Shown: positions 24,841 to 36,109, numbered from the stretch's first letter. The stretch is 64,000 bases of DNA from Inia geoffrensis (GCA_036417435.1 CM070916.1:17962552-18026551); one strand, 5' to 3'. Notes: generated by a model not told the origin, from the letters alone. Made by a program: numbers and translations.

Positions 24841-24954
24841 TCTAACAGCTGAGGATGCAAAAGGATTAGTTATGTCAAATACTAACTGAAAATATAAAGA
24901 GAATAGATTTTAAGGTGAAAAAAGTATGAGCAGAGATAAATAAGGTCTCTTCCT

Positions 24955-25167
24955 TTTTTTTTTTTTTTTTTTTTTTTGGTACGCAGGCCTCTCACTGGTG
25001 TGGCCTCTCCCATTGCGGAGCACAGGCTCCAGACGCGCAGGCTCAGCGGCCATGGCTCACGGGCCCAGCCGCTCCGCGGCACGTGGGATCCTCCCAGACC
25101 GGGGCACGAACCCGTGTCCCCTGCATCGGCAGGCGGACTCTCAACCACTGCGCCAACAGGGAAGCCT
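24955..25167 (-). mobile_element. CHR SINE, short form, minus strand
   Basis: Reverse complement of the short CHR SINE. The long T-run at 24953-24977 is its A-tail, and it ends at the 'aacagggaagcc' 5' end near 25167. Duplication GGTCTCTTCCT lies at 24944-24954 and 25168-25178. Confidence 0.95.
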
Positions 25168-25178
25168 GGTCTCTTCCT

Positions 25179-25563
25179 AATGATGAAAAGTTTAACTTAC
25201 CAGTCAGTTATAACAATTTTAGACTTATGTGAAACATAATAATGTATCTTGAATTACATACATTGAAAATTCACAGGTACATAAGTAGAAATTGAAAAAT
25301 TCACAGGATATTGGAATCCTTTAATACCATCTCTCATAAATTGTTAGCTCCAGTAAACAAAAAATACCGGTAAGGAGATGAAGGCTTGGACAGCAAAAAC
25401 TTGATTTAAATGGACATATATAATATAGAACACTGCGCCAAACAACTTCAGCATAAACTTGATTTAAAAGGACATATATAATATAAAACACTGCGCCAAA
25501 CAACTTCAGAATATACCATCCTTTTAAGAACACATGAGCTATTTTTGAAAATCGTCCACATAA
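25179..25563. other. Old L1-like AT-rich sequence with a 58-bp tandem duplication
   Basis: No gene. Units at about 25393-25450 and 25451-25508 are near-identical (shared core 'actgcgccaaacaacttca'). The repeated protein strings in the minus-strand frame reflect this duplication only. Confidence 0.7.
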
Positions 25564-25576
25564 GAAGCCATAAAAT

Positions 25577-26104
25577 GTGGGACATCCCTGGTGGCACAGT
25601 GGTTAAGAATCCGCCTGCCAATGCAGGGGACACGGGTTCAAGACCTGGTCTGGGAAGATCCCACATGCCGCAGAGCAACTAAGCCCATGCACCACAACTG
25701 CTGAGCCTGTGCTCTAGAGCCTGCAAGCCACAACTACGGAAGCCCGCGTGCCTGGAACCCGTGCTCCGCAACAAGAGAAGCCACTGCAATGAGAAGCCTG
25801 TGCACCGCAACGAAGAGTAGCCCCCGCTCGCTGCAACTAGAGAAAAGCCTGCGGGCAGCAACAAGACCCAACGCAGCCAAGAATAAATTTTTTAAATAAT
25901 TAATTAATTTAAAAAATGCTTTAGGGCTTCCCTCGTGGCGCAGTGGTTGGGAGTCCGCCTGCCGATGCGGGGGACGTGGGTTCGTGCCCCGGTCCGGGAG
26001 GATCCCACATGCCGCGGAGCGGCTGGGCCCGTGAGCCATGGCTGCTGAGCCTGCGCGTCCGGAGCCTGTGCTCCGCAACGGGAGAGGCCACAGCTTTAAA
26101 AAAA
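25577..26104 (+). mobile_element. CHR SINE, long form, carrying a nested short CHR SINE
   Basis: The outer long-form SINE runs from 25577 ('gtgggacatccctggtgg') to an A/T-rich tail near 25917. A target-site duplication of 13 bases with one mismatch, ga(a/g)gccataaaat, at 25564-25576 and 26105-26117 encloses both the outer SINE and the inner copy at about 25924-26093. So the inner SINE landed in the tail of the outer one. The B-box region of the outer copy is mutated (GGTTCAAGACC), which fits greater age. Confidence 0.9.
25924..26093 (+). mobile_element. CHR SINE, short form, nested and 3'-shortened
   Basis: Begins GGGCTTCCCTCGTGGCGCAG and follows the short form to 'gagaggccacag', lacking the usual final 25 or so bases and long A-tail. 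A 6-base GCTTTA flanks both sides (25918-25923 and 26093-26098), which is weak evidence for its own duplication. Confidence 0.88.
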
Positions 26105-26117
26105 GAGGCCATAAAAT

Positions 26118-26310
26118 ACATCTCAATATATTTCAAAAGTTGGTATCATATAGATCATATTCTATAACATAAATCAAGTTAAAAATCAAAAGCAGATGTC
26201 TAGAACAAGAATTGTATTTGGAAATAAAACACGTGCTTCTGAAAAACACGTGGATCAAAGAAGAAATCATGATGGAAAATTTTAAATACATTGCTGAATA
26301 ATAATTAAAG

Positions 26311-26350
<40 letters not shown>

Positions 26351-27170
26351 GGAATACTCCTCAGCCATAGAAAAGAATGAAATTTTACCATTTGCAACAA
26401 CATGGATGGACTTGGAGGGCATCATGCTTAGTGGAATGTCAGAAAGAGAAAGACAAATACTGTATGGTATCACTTATATGTGAAATCCAAAAAAAAAACA
26501 AACAAACTAATGAATATAACAAAAGAGAAGCAGACTCACAGATATAGAGAACAAGCTAGTGGTTACCAGTGGAGAGAGGAAGGGGCAGAGGTGCAATACA
26601 GGGGCAGGGAATAAAGAGGTACAAATTTTTATGTATAAAATAAGCTACAAAGATATTGTACAAAACAGGGTATATGCCAAGATTTTATAATAACTATAAA
26701 TGGAGTCTAACTTTTAAAAATTGTGAATCACTATATTGTATGAAACTTTCATACAGTACTGCTGGGAAGGTAAACTGGTATAGTCATTTCAGTAAATGAT
26801 TTGTTATACCTTGTGAAGCTGGACATGTGCATGCCTTAAAACCAGCAATTCTATTCCTTAATATAGACCCAAAGAACTTTCTGTACACATGCACCAAAAT
26901 ACTGGTTCGAAAATGTCCACAGACCCATTGTTTGATAGACCAAACTGGAAACAACCTAACATAAATTAACAACAGAAAACCAAAAATTGTGTTATAGTCA
27001 TTCAATAGTATATGTTTGCATAAATAAATAATACAGCAGCTGCCTACACCAGCATGGGTGAATATTAAAAGCAATACTGATGAAACAAAAGCAAATTAGA
27101 AAAATACTGTATTATTCCATTTATATAAAATCCAAAACCAAGCAAAACCAAAAGAAATGTATTGCCTATG
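26118..27170 (+). mobile_element. Old L1 (L1M-type) ORF2/3' fragments
   Basis: Plus-strand degenerate ORF2 text: 'gatcaaagaagaaatcatg', then after a (CA)n run 'caatggaatactcctcagcc', 'tggatggacttggagggc' and 'gtggttaccagtggagag'. A further piece lies near 26760-26960 ('ctgctgggaaggtaaactgg'). All frames are broken. Confidence 0.7.
26312..26348. repeat. (CA)n microsatellite inside old L1
   Basis: AC run of about 18 units, just before the 'atggaatactcctcagcc' L1 segment. Confidence 0.97.
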
Positions 27171-27326
27171 GTTACATATATGTGTGGAGGTGTAAAGAAA
27201 CCCAATGGTATTAATAAATACAAAAATCAGCAGTGTTACCCCTGAAAGAAGTATGAGTTCTGAGATGTGATAAGTAGAGAGGGCTTCTAAGGAACTGATA
27301 TTATATTATTATTATTTTTGCCTATT

Positions 27327-27692
27327 GTTTTTTTTAACATCTTTATTGGAGTATAATTGCTTTACAATGTTGTGTTAGTTTCTGGAGTATAATTGCTTTA
27401 CAATGTTGTGTTAGTTTCTGCTGTATAACAAAGTGAATCAGCTGTATGTATACATATATCCCTATATCTCCTCCCTCTTGGGTCTCCCTCCCACCCTCCC
27501 TATCCCACCCCTCTAGGTGGTCACACAGCACCGAGCTGATCTCCCTGTGCTATGCGGCTGCTTCCCACTAGCTATCTATTTTACATTTGGTAGTGTATAT
27601 ATGTCACTGCTACTCTCTCACTTGGTCCCAGCTTACCCTTCCCCCTCCCCAGGTCCTCAAGTCCATTCTCTACGTCTGCATCTTTACTCCAA
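27327..27692 (-). mobile_element. 5'-truncated L1 3' end, minus strand, with a 36-bp internal duplication
   Basis: A T-run, then the reverse complement of the L1 3'UTR down to 'cctcaagtccattctctac'. A 36-bp segment is present twice in tandem (27348-27383 and 27384-27419), unlike the other L1 tails here. The ORF across it is spurious. Confidence 0.88.
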
Positions 27693-28297
27693 GCTAGGTA
27701 ATGGTACACAGCTTTTTATTTCCTTATTATTCTTTAAGCTGTATATATATGTATATATGTGTGTGTGGGTGTATACATATATCCATATACATTATGCATG
27801 TATGTCTATATATTACATTCTTTTTACATTTGACTTATTTCAACAGTCAAAAAAATATTTCACCAATAATAACACATCACAAAAAAAGCCAACTCTTCTG
27901 TTTTTCAGGTACCTAACAAAATTTGACCTAAGATAAATACACAGTGGAGGTGTGGTCTTTCCGATTTAAAAAAATGATAATTATGTGATCTCCACAAGCC
28001 CCGGACTGTTTCCTGTCATGGAACAAATAGCACTAAATAAATATTTGTTGAATTGAACTAAATTAAAATGTGTATAATACAAGGGGCAAATGTGTGACAT
28101 CAGTTATTTTGAATTGTCCATCTCAGCCTTTCTTTGTAACAGAGCTCCAATTTTCACTGTATACTTATCAGTGATTGGCTTAAGTTATTTAGTATCTTCC
28201 AATTCTTGACAACAATGTTTGGTTCAAAACAGTTAACAAAATATGAGCCAATGAGAGACAAGAAATGAGATACAAGAAAATATTTATGAGAGGTTTG

Positions 28298-28300
<3 letters not shown>
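27693..28300. other. AT-rich sequence, no gene recognised
   Basis: It includes a mixed TA/TG low-complexity patch at about 27740-27820. No exon or RNA gene is seen. Confidence 0.5.

Positions 28301-28342
<42 letters not shown>
28301..28342. repeat. (TG)n microsatellite
   Basis: Uninterrupted TG run of 21 units. Confidence 0.97.
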
Positions 28343-28343
<1 letters not shown>

Positions 28344-28499
28344 TTTAGGGGGGTGAGGAATCCTCCTAGGTCTTCTGAAAGATACTCAGAGAGGCACTCG
28401 CTGTGTTTACTGAACATATGAACAAGACTGGCAACTAATCCCTGCCCCGAGAAGCTGCTAGAGCCACCTATGTGGCATCTGAGGAGCTGACCTTAAATT

Positions 28500-29990
28500 A
28501 AGCCCCAGGTAGGTCAGGGCCAGCCCTTCTGGTAATATGGTTGACTAGGTAACCTAGACCACTTGCTACAGAACACTTAGAAATGCCAAATAAAATACAA
28601 CAAACATCCTTTTAAGTGCATGGCTGAGCCCAAAAGAAAGTAAGGGAAATCTCTTAGCCAGGCCAGTTGATGAGAGTACAGTCACCTTTCCCAGCAGTAT
28701 GTAGGCTGCATAGGTAAGAAATGAAAATCCAAATGAAAAATAAAGTGGGAACTGAAGACCAGAGCAGGAAGGGTAGACTGGACAAGGGGCAGAGATTGGT
28801 TGCCACTTTCTATAACCAGGAAGCTTGCATTTTACAGCCCATGTGGGGACAGGAGATGGTGGCTTAGGTCCGCAAAAAGTCAGAGAGCTGCAACTGGGAC
28901 CATATGTAAAGTTTAAGGCCTAACCCTCAGAAAAATGGTGGATTAAATATATATATGTCCTCACCGCCTGTAAAAAAAAAAAAATACACACACACACACA
29001 CAATCACACACACACACTCACACACACATACCAGCAGCACAGGGTGATATACTGGTGAATGAAAGTTTATACAGGGTTTGTAAAAGTTTCCTCCGAGAAT
29101 ATATACTCATAAATGTGCTCTCACATAGATTTGGAGTCTGCATCTTTCCTACACCATGATACAGGAACCTACAACCTGAAAATTTAACATACAGTATTCT
29201 TGCCGTTAATTCTCCTGAGATTCATGCCTCCCACCTCCACCCTAATGCTTAACCCGGGAGGCATGAGATTCCAACAAATAAACTCCTAAGAAAAATAAGT
29301 TCACCACCCAAAATTACCAAATAAACCCCCCAAAATTCATCATGTAAAAAGTCAACAGATATATAGAAACAGATGTCTGAAAATAGATTTCAGATAATAG
29401 GACTACAAGATATAGAATAAAAATTTAGTATATTTTAAATTATTGAGGACATAAAAAGAGAAATTAAAAATATCTTAAAATTATGAGCACTATCACAAAG
29501 CCAGGGAGATTTGAAAAATTATCACCTGGAATTTCCAGGAGTAAAATTATTGGAATATAAAACCCAAAAGACAGATTAACAGCTAAATAAGACCTAGATG
29601 AAGACAAAATCAGTGAACTAAAATATAGAGATAATAAAACTATTAATAAAGCAGGACTAAAAAAAAGTATAAAATATGAAAGTCATGAAAGATAGAATAT
29701 GAAGGCCAACATTTATTCAAGTTCCAAAAGAGCTATATATTTAAGATGTGGGCAGACAGTATAGAGACCAATGGGAAGAGAGAGAAATAAGATATTTAGT
29801 GATTTTTAAAAGATGCTTGATCAAACCTTGCCTGAAGCCCTTTCCATTCCTCAGCTTTTATATTGTTAGCCTATACATTTTAAAAATTATTTAATCCCAT
29901 TTATGTTGAGCATTTTGTTCTTTGCAAGCTAAGTTTTCCTAGCTGATATTGGAAGTAAGAAAATAAAGATTAGACTAAGAAAGTTTTTTT
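28500..29990 (+). mobile_element. Old L1/HAL1-like ORF1-region remnant
   Basis: A-rich degenerate text resembling the ORF1 part of old L1/HAL1 elements ('aaatgccaaataaaatacaac', 'aaagagctatatatttaag', 'gagaccaatgggaagag'). It contains a CA-rich microsatellite at 28985-29029. No frame survives. Assignment is tentative. The full-length L1 at 30007 landed at its right edge. Confidence 0.45.
28985..29029. repeat. Interrupted (CA)n microsatellite
   Basis: CA runs broken by 'atc' and 'tca' units. Confidence 0.93.
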
Positions 29991-30006
29991 AAAAAGTACC
30001 TGACCA
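29991..30006. repeat. Target-site duplication of the full-length L1, left copy
   Basis: AAAAAGTACCTGACCA, preceded by seven T, giving a TTTT/AAAA endonuclease site. Identical to 37385-37400. Confidence 0.97.
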
Positions 30007-30945
30007 GAGATTAAGAAAGATGGCGGAAGAGTAAGGCGCGGAGATCACCTTCCTCCCCACAGATACACCAGAAATACATCTACACGTGGAACAACTCTTA
30101 CAGAACACCTACTGAAGGCTGGCAAAAGACCTCAGACCTCCTAAAAGGCAAGAAACTCCCCACGTACCTGGGTAGGGCAAAAGAAAAAAAGAAAAAACAG
30201 AGACAAAAGAATAGGGACGGGACCTGCACCAGTGGGAGGGAGCTGTGAAGGAGCAAAAGTCTCCACACACTAGGAAGCCCCTTCACGGGCAGAGACTGCG
30301 GGAGGCGGAGGAGGGAGCTTCGGAGCCGCAGAGGAGAGCGCAGCAACAGGGGTGCGGAGGGGAAAGCGGAGAGACTCCCGCATAGAGGATCGGTGCCGAC
30401 CGGCACTCACCAGCCCGAGAGGCTTGTCGGCTCACCCGCCGGGGCGGGCGGGGCTGCGAGCTAAGGCTCGGGTTTCGGTTTCAGACGGAGCGCAGGGAAA
30501 GGACTGGGGTTGGCTGCTTGAACATAGCCTGAAGGGGGTAGTGCACCACGGCTAGCCAGGAGGGAGTCCGGGGAAAAGTCTGCACCTGCCAAAGAGGCAA
30601 GAGACTTTTAACACACGGCGGGCCTCAGGCTGGTGCAGCATCACGCCGGCCTCTGCCGCCGCAGGCCCGCCCCGCACGCCGTGCCCCTTTCTCCCCTCGG
30701 CCAGTGTGCGCCAAAGCCCCCGAATCAGAGGCTCCTTTAACCCTGTCCTGTCTGAGTGAAAAACAGACGCCCTCCAGCGACCTACACGCAGAGGCAGGGC
30801 CAAATCCAAAGCTGAGCCCCTGGGAGCTGTGAGAACAAAGAAGTGAAAGGGAAATCTCTCCCAGCAGCCTCAGAAGCCGCGGATTAAAGCTCCACAATCA
30901 GCTTGATGTACCCTGCTTCTGTGGAATACATGAATAGACAGTGAC

Positions 30946-31535
30946 TCATCCCAAATTGAGGTGGTGGACTTCATATGCAAGATTTATGATTTTTTCCCCT
31001 TTTTCCTCTTTTTGTGAAAGTGTATGTGTACGCTTATCTTTGAGATCTTGTCTGTATAGCTTTGCTTCCACCATTTGTCCTAGGGTTCTATCCGTCCATT
31101 GTTTTTTTTGTTGTTTTGTTTTGTTTTTTTCCTTTTTTTCTATAAGAAAAAAATTTTTTTGCTTAATAATTAATTTTAATAATTCTATTATACTTTACAT
31201 TCCCTCTTTCTTTCTTTCCTTCCCCCCTTTATACAACGAATCATCCCAAGTGGAGGAGGTGGTCTTTGAAAGCAAGATTTATGATTTTTTCCCCTTTACC
31301 TCTTTTCGTGAGGGTGTATGTGTAAGCTTCAGTGTAGGATTTTGTCTGTATAGCGTGGCTTTCAACATTTGTCCTAAGGTTATATCCGTCCTTTTTCTTT
31401 TTTTTTTTTTTTCTTTTTTCCCCTAAATAATTATGTTTTAATTCAATAACTTTATTATACTTTACCTCATTCTATTTTACTGTATCTACTTTCTGTCCTT
31501 TTTCCTTCCTTCCTTCCTCCCTCCTCCTTTCTTTC
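30946..31535 (+). repeat. 295-bp tandem duplication in the L1 5'UTR
   Basis: Unit 1 begins at 30946 and unit 2 at 31241, both TCATCCCAA. Both contain 'gcaagatttatgatttttt' (30977 and 31272) and 'catttgtccta' followed by 'atccgtcc', in the same order and at the same 295-base offset. The poly-T parts differ in length. The end of unit 2 is blurred by the CT-rich tract. Confidence 0.9.
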
Positions 31536-31680
31536 CTTCTGGCCTTCTTTCCTTCTTTCTTTCTTCCTTCCTTCCCTCCCTCCTTCTTCCCTTCCTTCCT
31601 TCCTTGCCTCCTTTCCTTCTTTCTTTCTATCTTCCTATTTCTACTAATTCTCTCTACTTTCTCTCCCTTTTAATCTGAGC
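31491..31680. repeat. CT-rich (CTTT/CCTT)n tract
   Basis: Homopyrimidine microsatellite of about 190 bases within the L1 5'UTR. No coding meaning. Confidence 0.93.
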
Positions 31681-32190
31681 TGTGTGGATGAAAGGTTCTT
31701 GCTGCTCCTGCCAGGAATCAGGACTCTGCCTCTGAGGGGGGAGAGCCAACATCAGGACACTGGTCCACAAGAGATTTCCCAGCACCACATAATATCAAAC
31801 GGCGAAAACCTCCCAGGGATCTCCACCTTAACACCAGCACCCAGCTTCACTCAACGGCCAGCAAGCTACAGTGCTGGACAACCTATGCCAAACAACTAGC
31901 AAAACAGAAACACAACCCCACCCATTAACAGAGAGGCTGCCTAAAATCATAATAAGTCCAGAGACACCCCAAAACACACCACCAGACGTGGACCTGCCCA
32001 CCAGAGAGACAAGATCCAGCCTCATTCATCAGAACACAAGCACTAGTCCCCTCCACCAGGAAGCATACACAACCCACTAGACCAACCTTAGCCACTGGAG
32101 ACAGACATCAAAAACAACGGGAACTATGAACCTGCAGCCTGCAAAAAAAAAAAAAAAGGGGGAGACCCCAAACACAGTAAGATAAGCAAA

Positions 32191-33096
32191 ATGAGAAGAC
32201 AGAAAAACACACAGCAGATGAAGGAGCAAGATAAAAAGGCACCAGACCTAACAAATGAAGAAGTAATAGGCAGTCTACCTGAAAAAGAATTCAGAATAAT
32301 GATAGTAAAGATGATCCAGAATCTCGGAAATAGAATGGAGGCAGGGATGGAGAAGATGCAAGAAATGTTTAACAAAGATCTAGAAGAACTAAAGAACAAA
32401 CAAACAGAGATGAACAACACAATAACTGAAATGAAAAATACACTAGATGGGATCAATAGCAGAATAACTGAGGCAGAAGAACGGATAAGTGACCTGGAAG
32501 ATAAAATAGTGGAAATAACTACTGCAGAGCAGAATAAAGAAAAAAGAATGAAAAGAACTGAGGACAGTCTCAGAGACCTCTGGGACAACATTAAACGCAC
32601 CAACATTCGAATTATAGGGGTTCCAGAGGATGAAGAGAAAAAGAAAGGGACTGAGAAAATATTTGAAGAGATTATAGTTGAAAACTTCCCTAATATGGGA
32701 AAGGAAATAGTTAACCAAGTCCAGGAAGCAGAGAGAGTCCCATACAGGATAAACCCAAGGAGAAATACACCAAGACACATATTAATCAAACTCTCAAAAA
32801 TTAAATACAAAGAAAGCATATTAAAAGCAGCAAGGGAAAAAAAACAAATAACACACAAGGGAATCCCCATAAGGCTAACAGCTGATCTCTCAGCAGAAAC
32901 TCTGCAAGCCAGAAGGGAGTGGCAGGACATACTGAAAGTGATGAAGGAGAAAAGCCTGCAACCACGATTACTCTACCCAGCAAAGATCTCATTCAGATTT
33001 GATGGAGAAATTAAAACCTTTACAGACAAGCAAAAGCTGAGAGAGTTCAGCACCACCAAACCAGCTTTACAACAACTGCTAAAGGAACTTCTCTAG
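32191..33096 (+). CDS. L1 ORF1 protein (ORF1p), RNA-binding chaperone
   Basis: Open frame of 301 residues, intact from ATG to TAG. ORF1p forms trimers, coats L1 RNA in cis and acts as a nucleic-acid chaperone during target-primed reverse transcription; it works in cytoplasmic particles and the nucleus. An N-terminal basic stretch is followed by a long heptad-rich coiled coil (about residues 35-135, rich in E, K, L, I and M). The RRM-like domain starts around residue 138 (NIRIIGVPE). A C-terminal domain includes 'REKKQITHKGIPIRLTADLS' and a region rich in aromatic and basic residues. It is slightly shorter than human ORF1p (338), as is usual for the variable N-terminus. The ATG chosen follows an A-rich, G-rich leader and is the first that opens the whole domain set. 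ORF2 starts 58 bases after its stop. No damaging change is seen. Confidence 0.95.
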   Translation: MRRQKNTQQMKEQDKKAPDLTNEEVIGSLPEKEFRIMIVKMIQNLGNRMEAGMEKMQEMFNKDLEELKNKQTEMNNTITEMKNTLDGINSRITEAEERISDLEDKIVEITTAEQNKEKRMKRTEDSLRDLWDNIKRTNIRIIGVPEDEEKKKGTEKIFEEIIVENFPNMGKEIVNQVQEAERVPYRINPRRNTPRHILIKLSKIKYKESILKAAREKKQITHKGIPIRLTADLSAETLQARREWQDILKVMKEKSLQPRLLYPAKISFRFDGEIKTFTDKQKLREFSTTKPALQQLLKELL

Positions 33097-33154
33097 ACAA
33101 GAAACACAAGAGAAGGAAAAGACCTATAACAACGAACCCAAAACAATTTAGAAA

Positions 33155-36109
33155 ATGGGAATAGGAACATGCATATCGATAATTACCTTAAATGTAAATG
33201 GACTAAATGCTCCCACCAAAAGACACAGATTGGCTGAATGGATACAAAAACAAGACCCATATATATGCTGTCTACAAGAGACCCACTTCAGACCTAGAGA
33301 CACATACAGACTGAAAGTAAGGGGATGGAAAAAGATATTCCATGCAAATGGAAATCAAAAGAAAGCTGGAGTAGCAATTCTCATATCAGACAAAATAGAC
33401 TTTAAAATAAAGACCATTACAAGAGACAAAGAAGGACACTACATAATGATTAAGGGATCGATCCAAGAAGAAGATATAACAATTGTAAATATTTATGCAC
33501 CTAACACAGGAGCACCTCAATACATAAGGCAAAAACTAACAGCCATAAAAGGGGAAATCGACAGTAATACACTCATAGTAGGGGACTTCAACACCCCACT
33601 TTCACCAATGGACAGATCATCCAAAATGAAAATAAATAAGGAAACACAAGCTTTAAATGATACACTAAACAAGATGGACTTAATTGATATCTATAGGACA
33701 CTCCATCCAAAAACAACAGAATACACATTTTTCTCAAGTGCTCATGGAACATTCTCCAGGATAGATCATATCTTGGGTCACAAATCAAGCCTTGGTAAAT
33801 TTAAGAAAATCGAAATTGTATCAAGTATCTTTTCCGACCACAACGCCATGAGACTAGATATCAATTACAGGAAAAGATCTGTAAAAAATACAAACACATG
33901 GAGGCTAAACAATACATTACTCAATAATGAAGTGATCACTGAAGAAATCAAAGAGGAAATTAAAAAATACCTAGAAACAAATGACAATGGAGACACAACG
34001 ACCCAAAACCTATGGGATGCTGCAAAAGCAGTTCTAAGAGGGAAGTTTATAGCAATACAAGCCCACCTTAAGAAGCAGGAAACATCTCGAATAAACAACT
34101 TAACCTTACACCTAAAGCAATTAGAGAAAGAAGAACAAAAAACCCCCAAATTTAGTAGAAGGAAAGAAATTATAAAAATCAGATCAGAAATAAACGAAAA
34201 AGAAATGAAGGAAACAATAGCAAAGATCAATAAAACTAAAAGTTGGTTCTTTGAGAAGATAAACAAAATAGATAAACCATTAGCCAGACTCATCAAGAAA
34301 AAAAGGGAGAAGACTCAAATCAATAGAATTAGAAATGAAAAAGGAGAAGTAACAACTGACACTGCAGAAATACAAAAGATCATGAGAGATTACTACAAGC
34401 AACTCTATGCCAATAAAATGGACAACCTGGAAGAAATGGACAAATTCTTAGAAAGGCACAACCTGCCAAGACTGAATCAGAAAGAAATAGAAAATATGAA
34501 CAGACCATTCACAAACACTGAAATTGAAACTGTGATTAAAAATCTTCCAACAAACAAAAGCCCAGGACCAGATGGCTTCACAGCCGAATTCTATCAAGCA
34601 TTTAGAGAAGAGCTAACACCTATCCTTCTCAAACTCTTCCAAAACATAGCAGAGGGAGGAACACTCCCCAATTCCTTCTACGAGGCCACCATCACCTTGA
34701 TACCAAAACCAGACAAGGATGTCACAAAGAAAGAAAACTACAGGCCAATATCACTGATGAACATAGATGCAAAAATCCTCAACAAAATACTAGCAAACAG
34801 AATCCAACAGCACATCAAAAGGATCATACACCATGATCAAGTGGGGTTTATTCCAGGAATGCAAGGATTCTTCAATATACGCAAATCTATCAATGTGATA
34901 AACCATATTAACAAATTGAAGGAGAAAAACCATATGATCATCTCAATAGATGCAGAGAAAGCTTTTGACAAAATTCAACACCCATTTATGATAAAAACCC
35001 TACAGAAAGTAGGCATAGAGGGACCTTTCCTCAACATAATAAAGGCCATATATGACAAACCCACAGCCAACATCATCCTCAATGGTGAAAAACTGAAAGC
35101 ATTTCCACTAAGATCAGGAACAAGACAAGGTTGCCCACTCTCACCACTCTTATTCAACATAGTTTTGGAAGTTTTAGCCACAGCAATCAGAGAAGAAAAC
35201 GAAATAAAAGGAATCCAAATCGGAAAAGAAGAAGTAAAGCTGTCACTTTTTGCAGATGACATGATACTATACATAGAGAATCCTAAAGATGCTACCAGAA
35301 AATTACTAGAGATAATCAATGAATTTGGTAAAGTAGCAGGATACAAAATCAATGCACAGAAATCTCTGGCATTCCTATACACTAATGATGAAAAATCTGA
35401 AAGTGAAATCAAGAAAACACTGCCATTTACCATTGCAACAAAAAGAATAAAATACCTAGGAATAAACCTACCTAGGGAGACAAAAGACCTGTATGCAGAA
35501 AATTATAAGACACTGATGAAAGAAATTAAAGACGATACAAATAGATGGAGGGATATACCATGTTCTTGGATTGGAAGAATCAACATTGTGAAAATGACTC
35601 TACTACCCAAAGCAATCTATAGATTCAATGCAATCCCTATCAAACTGCCACTGGCATTCTTCACAGAACTAGAACAAAAAATTTCACAATTTGTATGGAA
35701 ACACAAAAGACCCCGAATAGCTAAAGCAATCTTGAGAGTGAAAAACGGAGCTGGAGGAATCAGGCTCCCTGACTTCAGACTACACTACAAAGCTACAGTA
35801 ATCAAGACAGTATGGTACTGGCACAAAAACAGAACGATAGATCAATGGAACAGAATAGAAAGCCCAGAGATAAACCCACGCACATATGGACACCTTATCT
35901 TTGATAAGGGTGGCAGGAATATACAGTGGAGAAAGGACAGCCTCTTCAATAAGTGGTGCTGGGAAAACTGGACAGCTACATGTAAAAGTATGAGCTTAGA
36001 TCACTCCCTAACACCATACACAAAAATAAGCTCAAAATGGATTAAAGACCTAAATGTAAGGCCAGAAACTATCAAACTTTTAGAGGAAAACATAGGCAGA
36101 ACACTATGA
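33155..36109 (+). CDS. L1 ORF2 protein, endonuclease and reverse transcriptase part, C-terminally truncated by frameshift
   Basis: Reads 984 residues to a premature TGA. ORF2p nicks target DNA and copies L1 (and SINE or mRNA) RNA from the nick. The APE-type endonuclease (about 1-235) keeps N13, E42 (QETH), D144 and N146 (GDFN) and the SDH near residue 228, all matching the human active site with a one-residue offset. The reverse transcriptase (about 495-775) keeps D599 ([10 protein letters not shown]) and the FADD box with D701 and D702. Thumb-region text continues to residue 984. A 2-base deletion at 36104-36106, seen by comparison with the copy at 18189 (ACACTCTATGAC against ACACTATGAC), then shifts the frame. 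The protein would lack the Cys-rich C-terminus needed for efficient retrotransposition in human L1. Translation presumably depends on reinitiation after ORF1. Confidence 0.95.
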   Translation: MGIGTCISIITLNVNGLNAPTKRHRLAEWIQKQDPYICCLQETHFRPRDTYRLKVRGWKKIFHANGNQKKAGVAILISDKIDFKIKTITRDKEGHYIMIKGSIQEEDITIVNIYAPNTGAPQYIRQKLTAIKGEIDSNTLIVGDFNTPLSPMDRSSKMKINKETQALNDTLNKMDLIDIYRTLHPKTTEYTFFSSAHGTFSRIDHILGHKSSLGKFKKIEIVSSIFSDHNAMRLDINYRKRSVKNTNTWRLNNTLLNNEVITEEIKEEIKKYLETNDNGDTTTQNLWDAAKAVLRGKFIAIQAHLKKQETSRINNLTLHLKQLEKEEQKTPKFSRRKEIIKIRSEINEKEMKETIAKINKTKSWFFEKINKIDKPLARLIKKKREKTQINRIRNEKGEVTTDTAEIQKIMRDYYKQLYANKMDNLEEMDKFLERHNLPRLNQKEIENMNRPFTNTEIETVIKNLPTNKSPGPDGFTAEFYQAFREELTPILLKLFQNIAEGGTLPNSFYEATITLIPKPDKDVTKKENYRPISLMNIDAKILNKILANRIQQHIKRIIHHDQVGFIPGMQGFFNIRKSINVINHINKLKEKNHMIISIDAEKAFDKIQHPFMIKTLQKVGIEGPFLNIIKAIYDKPTANIILNGEKLKAFPLRSGTRQGCPLSPLLFNIVLEVLATAIREENEIKGIQIGKEEVKLSLFADDMILYIENPKDATRKLLEIINEFGKVAGYKINAQKSLAFLYTNDEKSESEIKKTLPFTIATKRIKYLGINLPRETKDLYAENYKTLMKEIKDDTNRWRDIPCSWIGRINIVKMTLLPKAIYRFNAIPIKLPLAFFTELEQKISQFVWKHKRPRIAKAILRVKNGAGGIRLPDFRLHYKATVIKTVWYWHKNRTIDQWNRIESPEINPRTYGHLIFDKGGRNIQWRKDSLFNKWCWENWTATCKSMSLDHSLTPYTKISSKWIKDLNVRPETIKLLEENIGRTL

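Larger units (their letters stand above)
22900..24950 (+). mobile_element. Old L1 (L1M/HAL1-like) mosaic, left part
   Basis: A-rich, plus-strand L1 ORF1-type text, recognisable at 'ggagttccagagggacc', 'agctcaatgatttccaagc' and 'tagataccagaagatataatg', with no surviving reading frame. A CHR SINE is inserted at 23840 and a (CA)n run at 24802. Boundaries and subfamily are uncertain. Confidence 0.6.
30007..32190 (+). promoter_or_regulatory. L1 5'UTR with internal promoter
   Basis: About 2.18 kb. The first 25 bases hold AAGATGGCGG (30017-30026), the YY1-type site that positions transcription start in L1 elements. A CpG-rich block (about 30290-30740) follows. Then come two tandem 295-bp units (starting at 30946 and 31241) rich in poly-T, and a long CT-rich tract (31491-31680). 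A 15-base A-run lies at 32142-32156, shortly before ORF1. That this region drives RNA polymerase II transcription is known for L1 in general; activity of this copy is inferred. Confidence 0.85.

Noticed and set aside
28301..28342. Direct-repeat arrays that could suggest a CRISPR or satellite
   Set aside because: Plain dinucleotide microsatellites, with no spacer structure. The genome is mammalian.
30941..31426. 161-residue plus-strand open frame in the L1 5'UTR
   Set aside because: It spans the duplicated poly-T units and is a run of Phe/Ser caused by T-rich sequence.
32124..32930. 268-residue minus-strand open frame opposite L1 ORF1
   Set aside because: It mirrors the A-rich, stop-poor complement of ORF1. 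Composition is Ser/Phe/Leu-rich low complexity; no domain, and ORF1 itself explains the openness.
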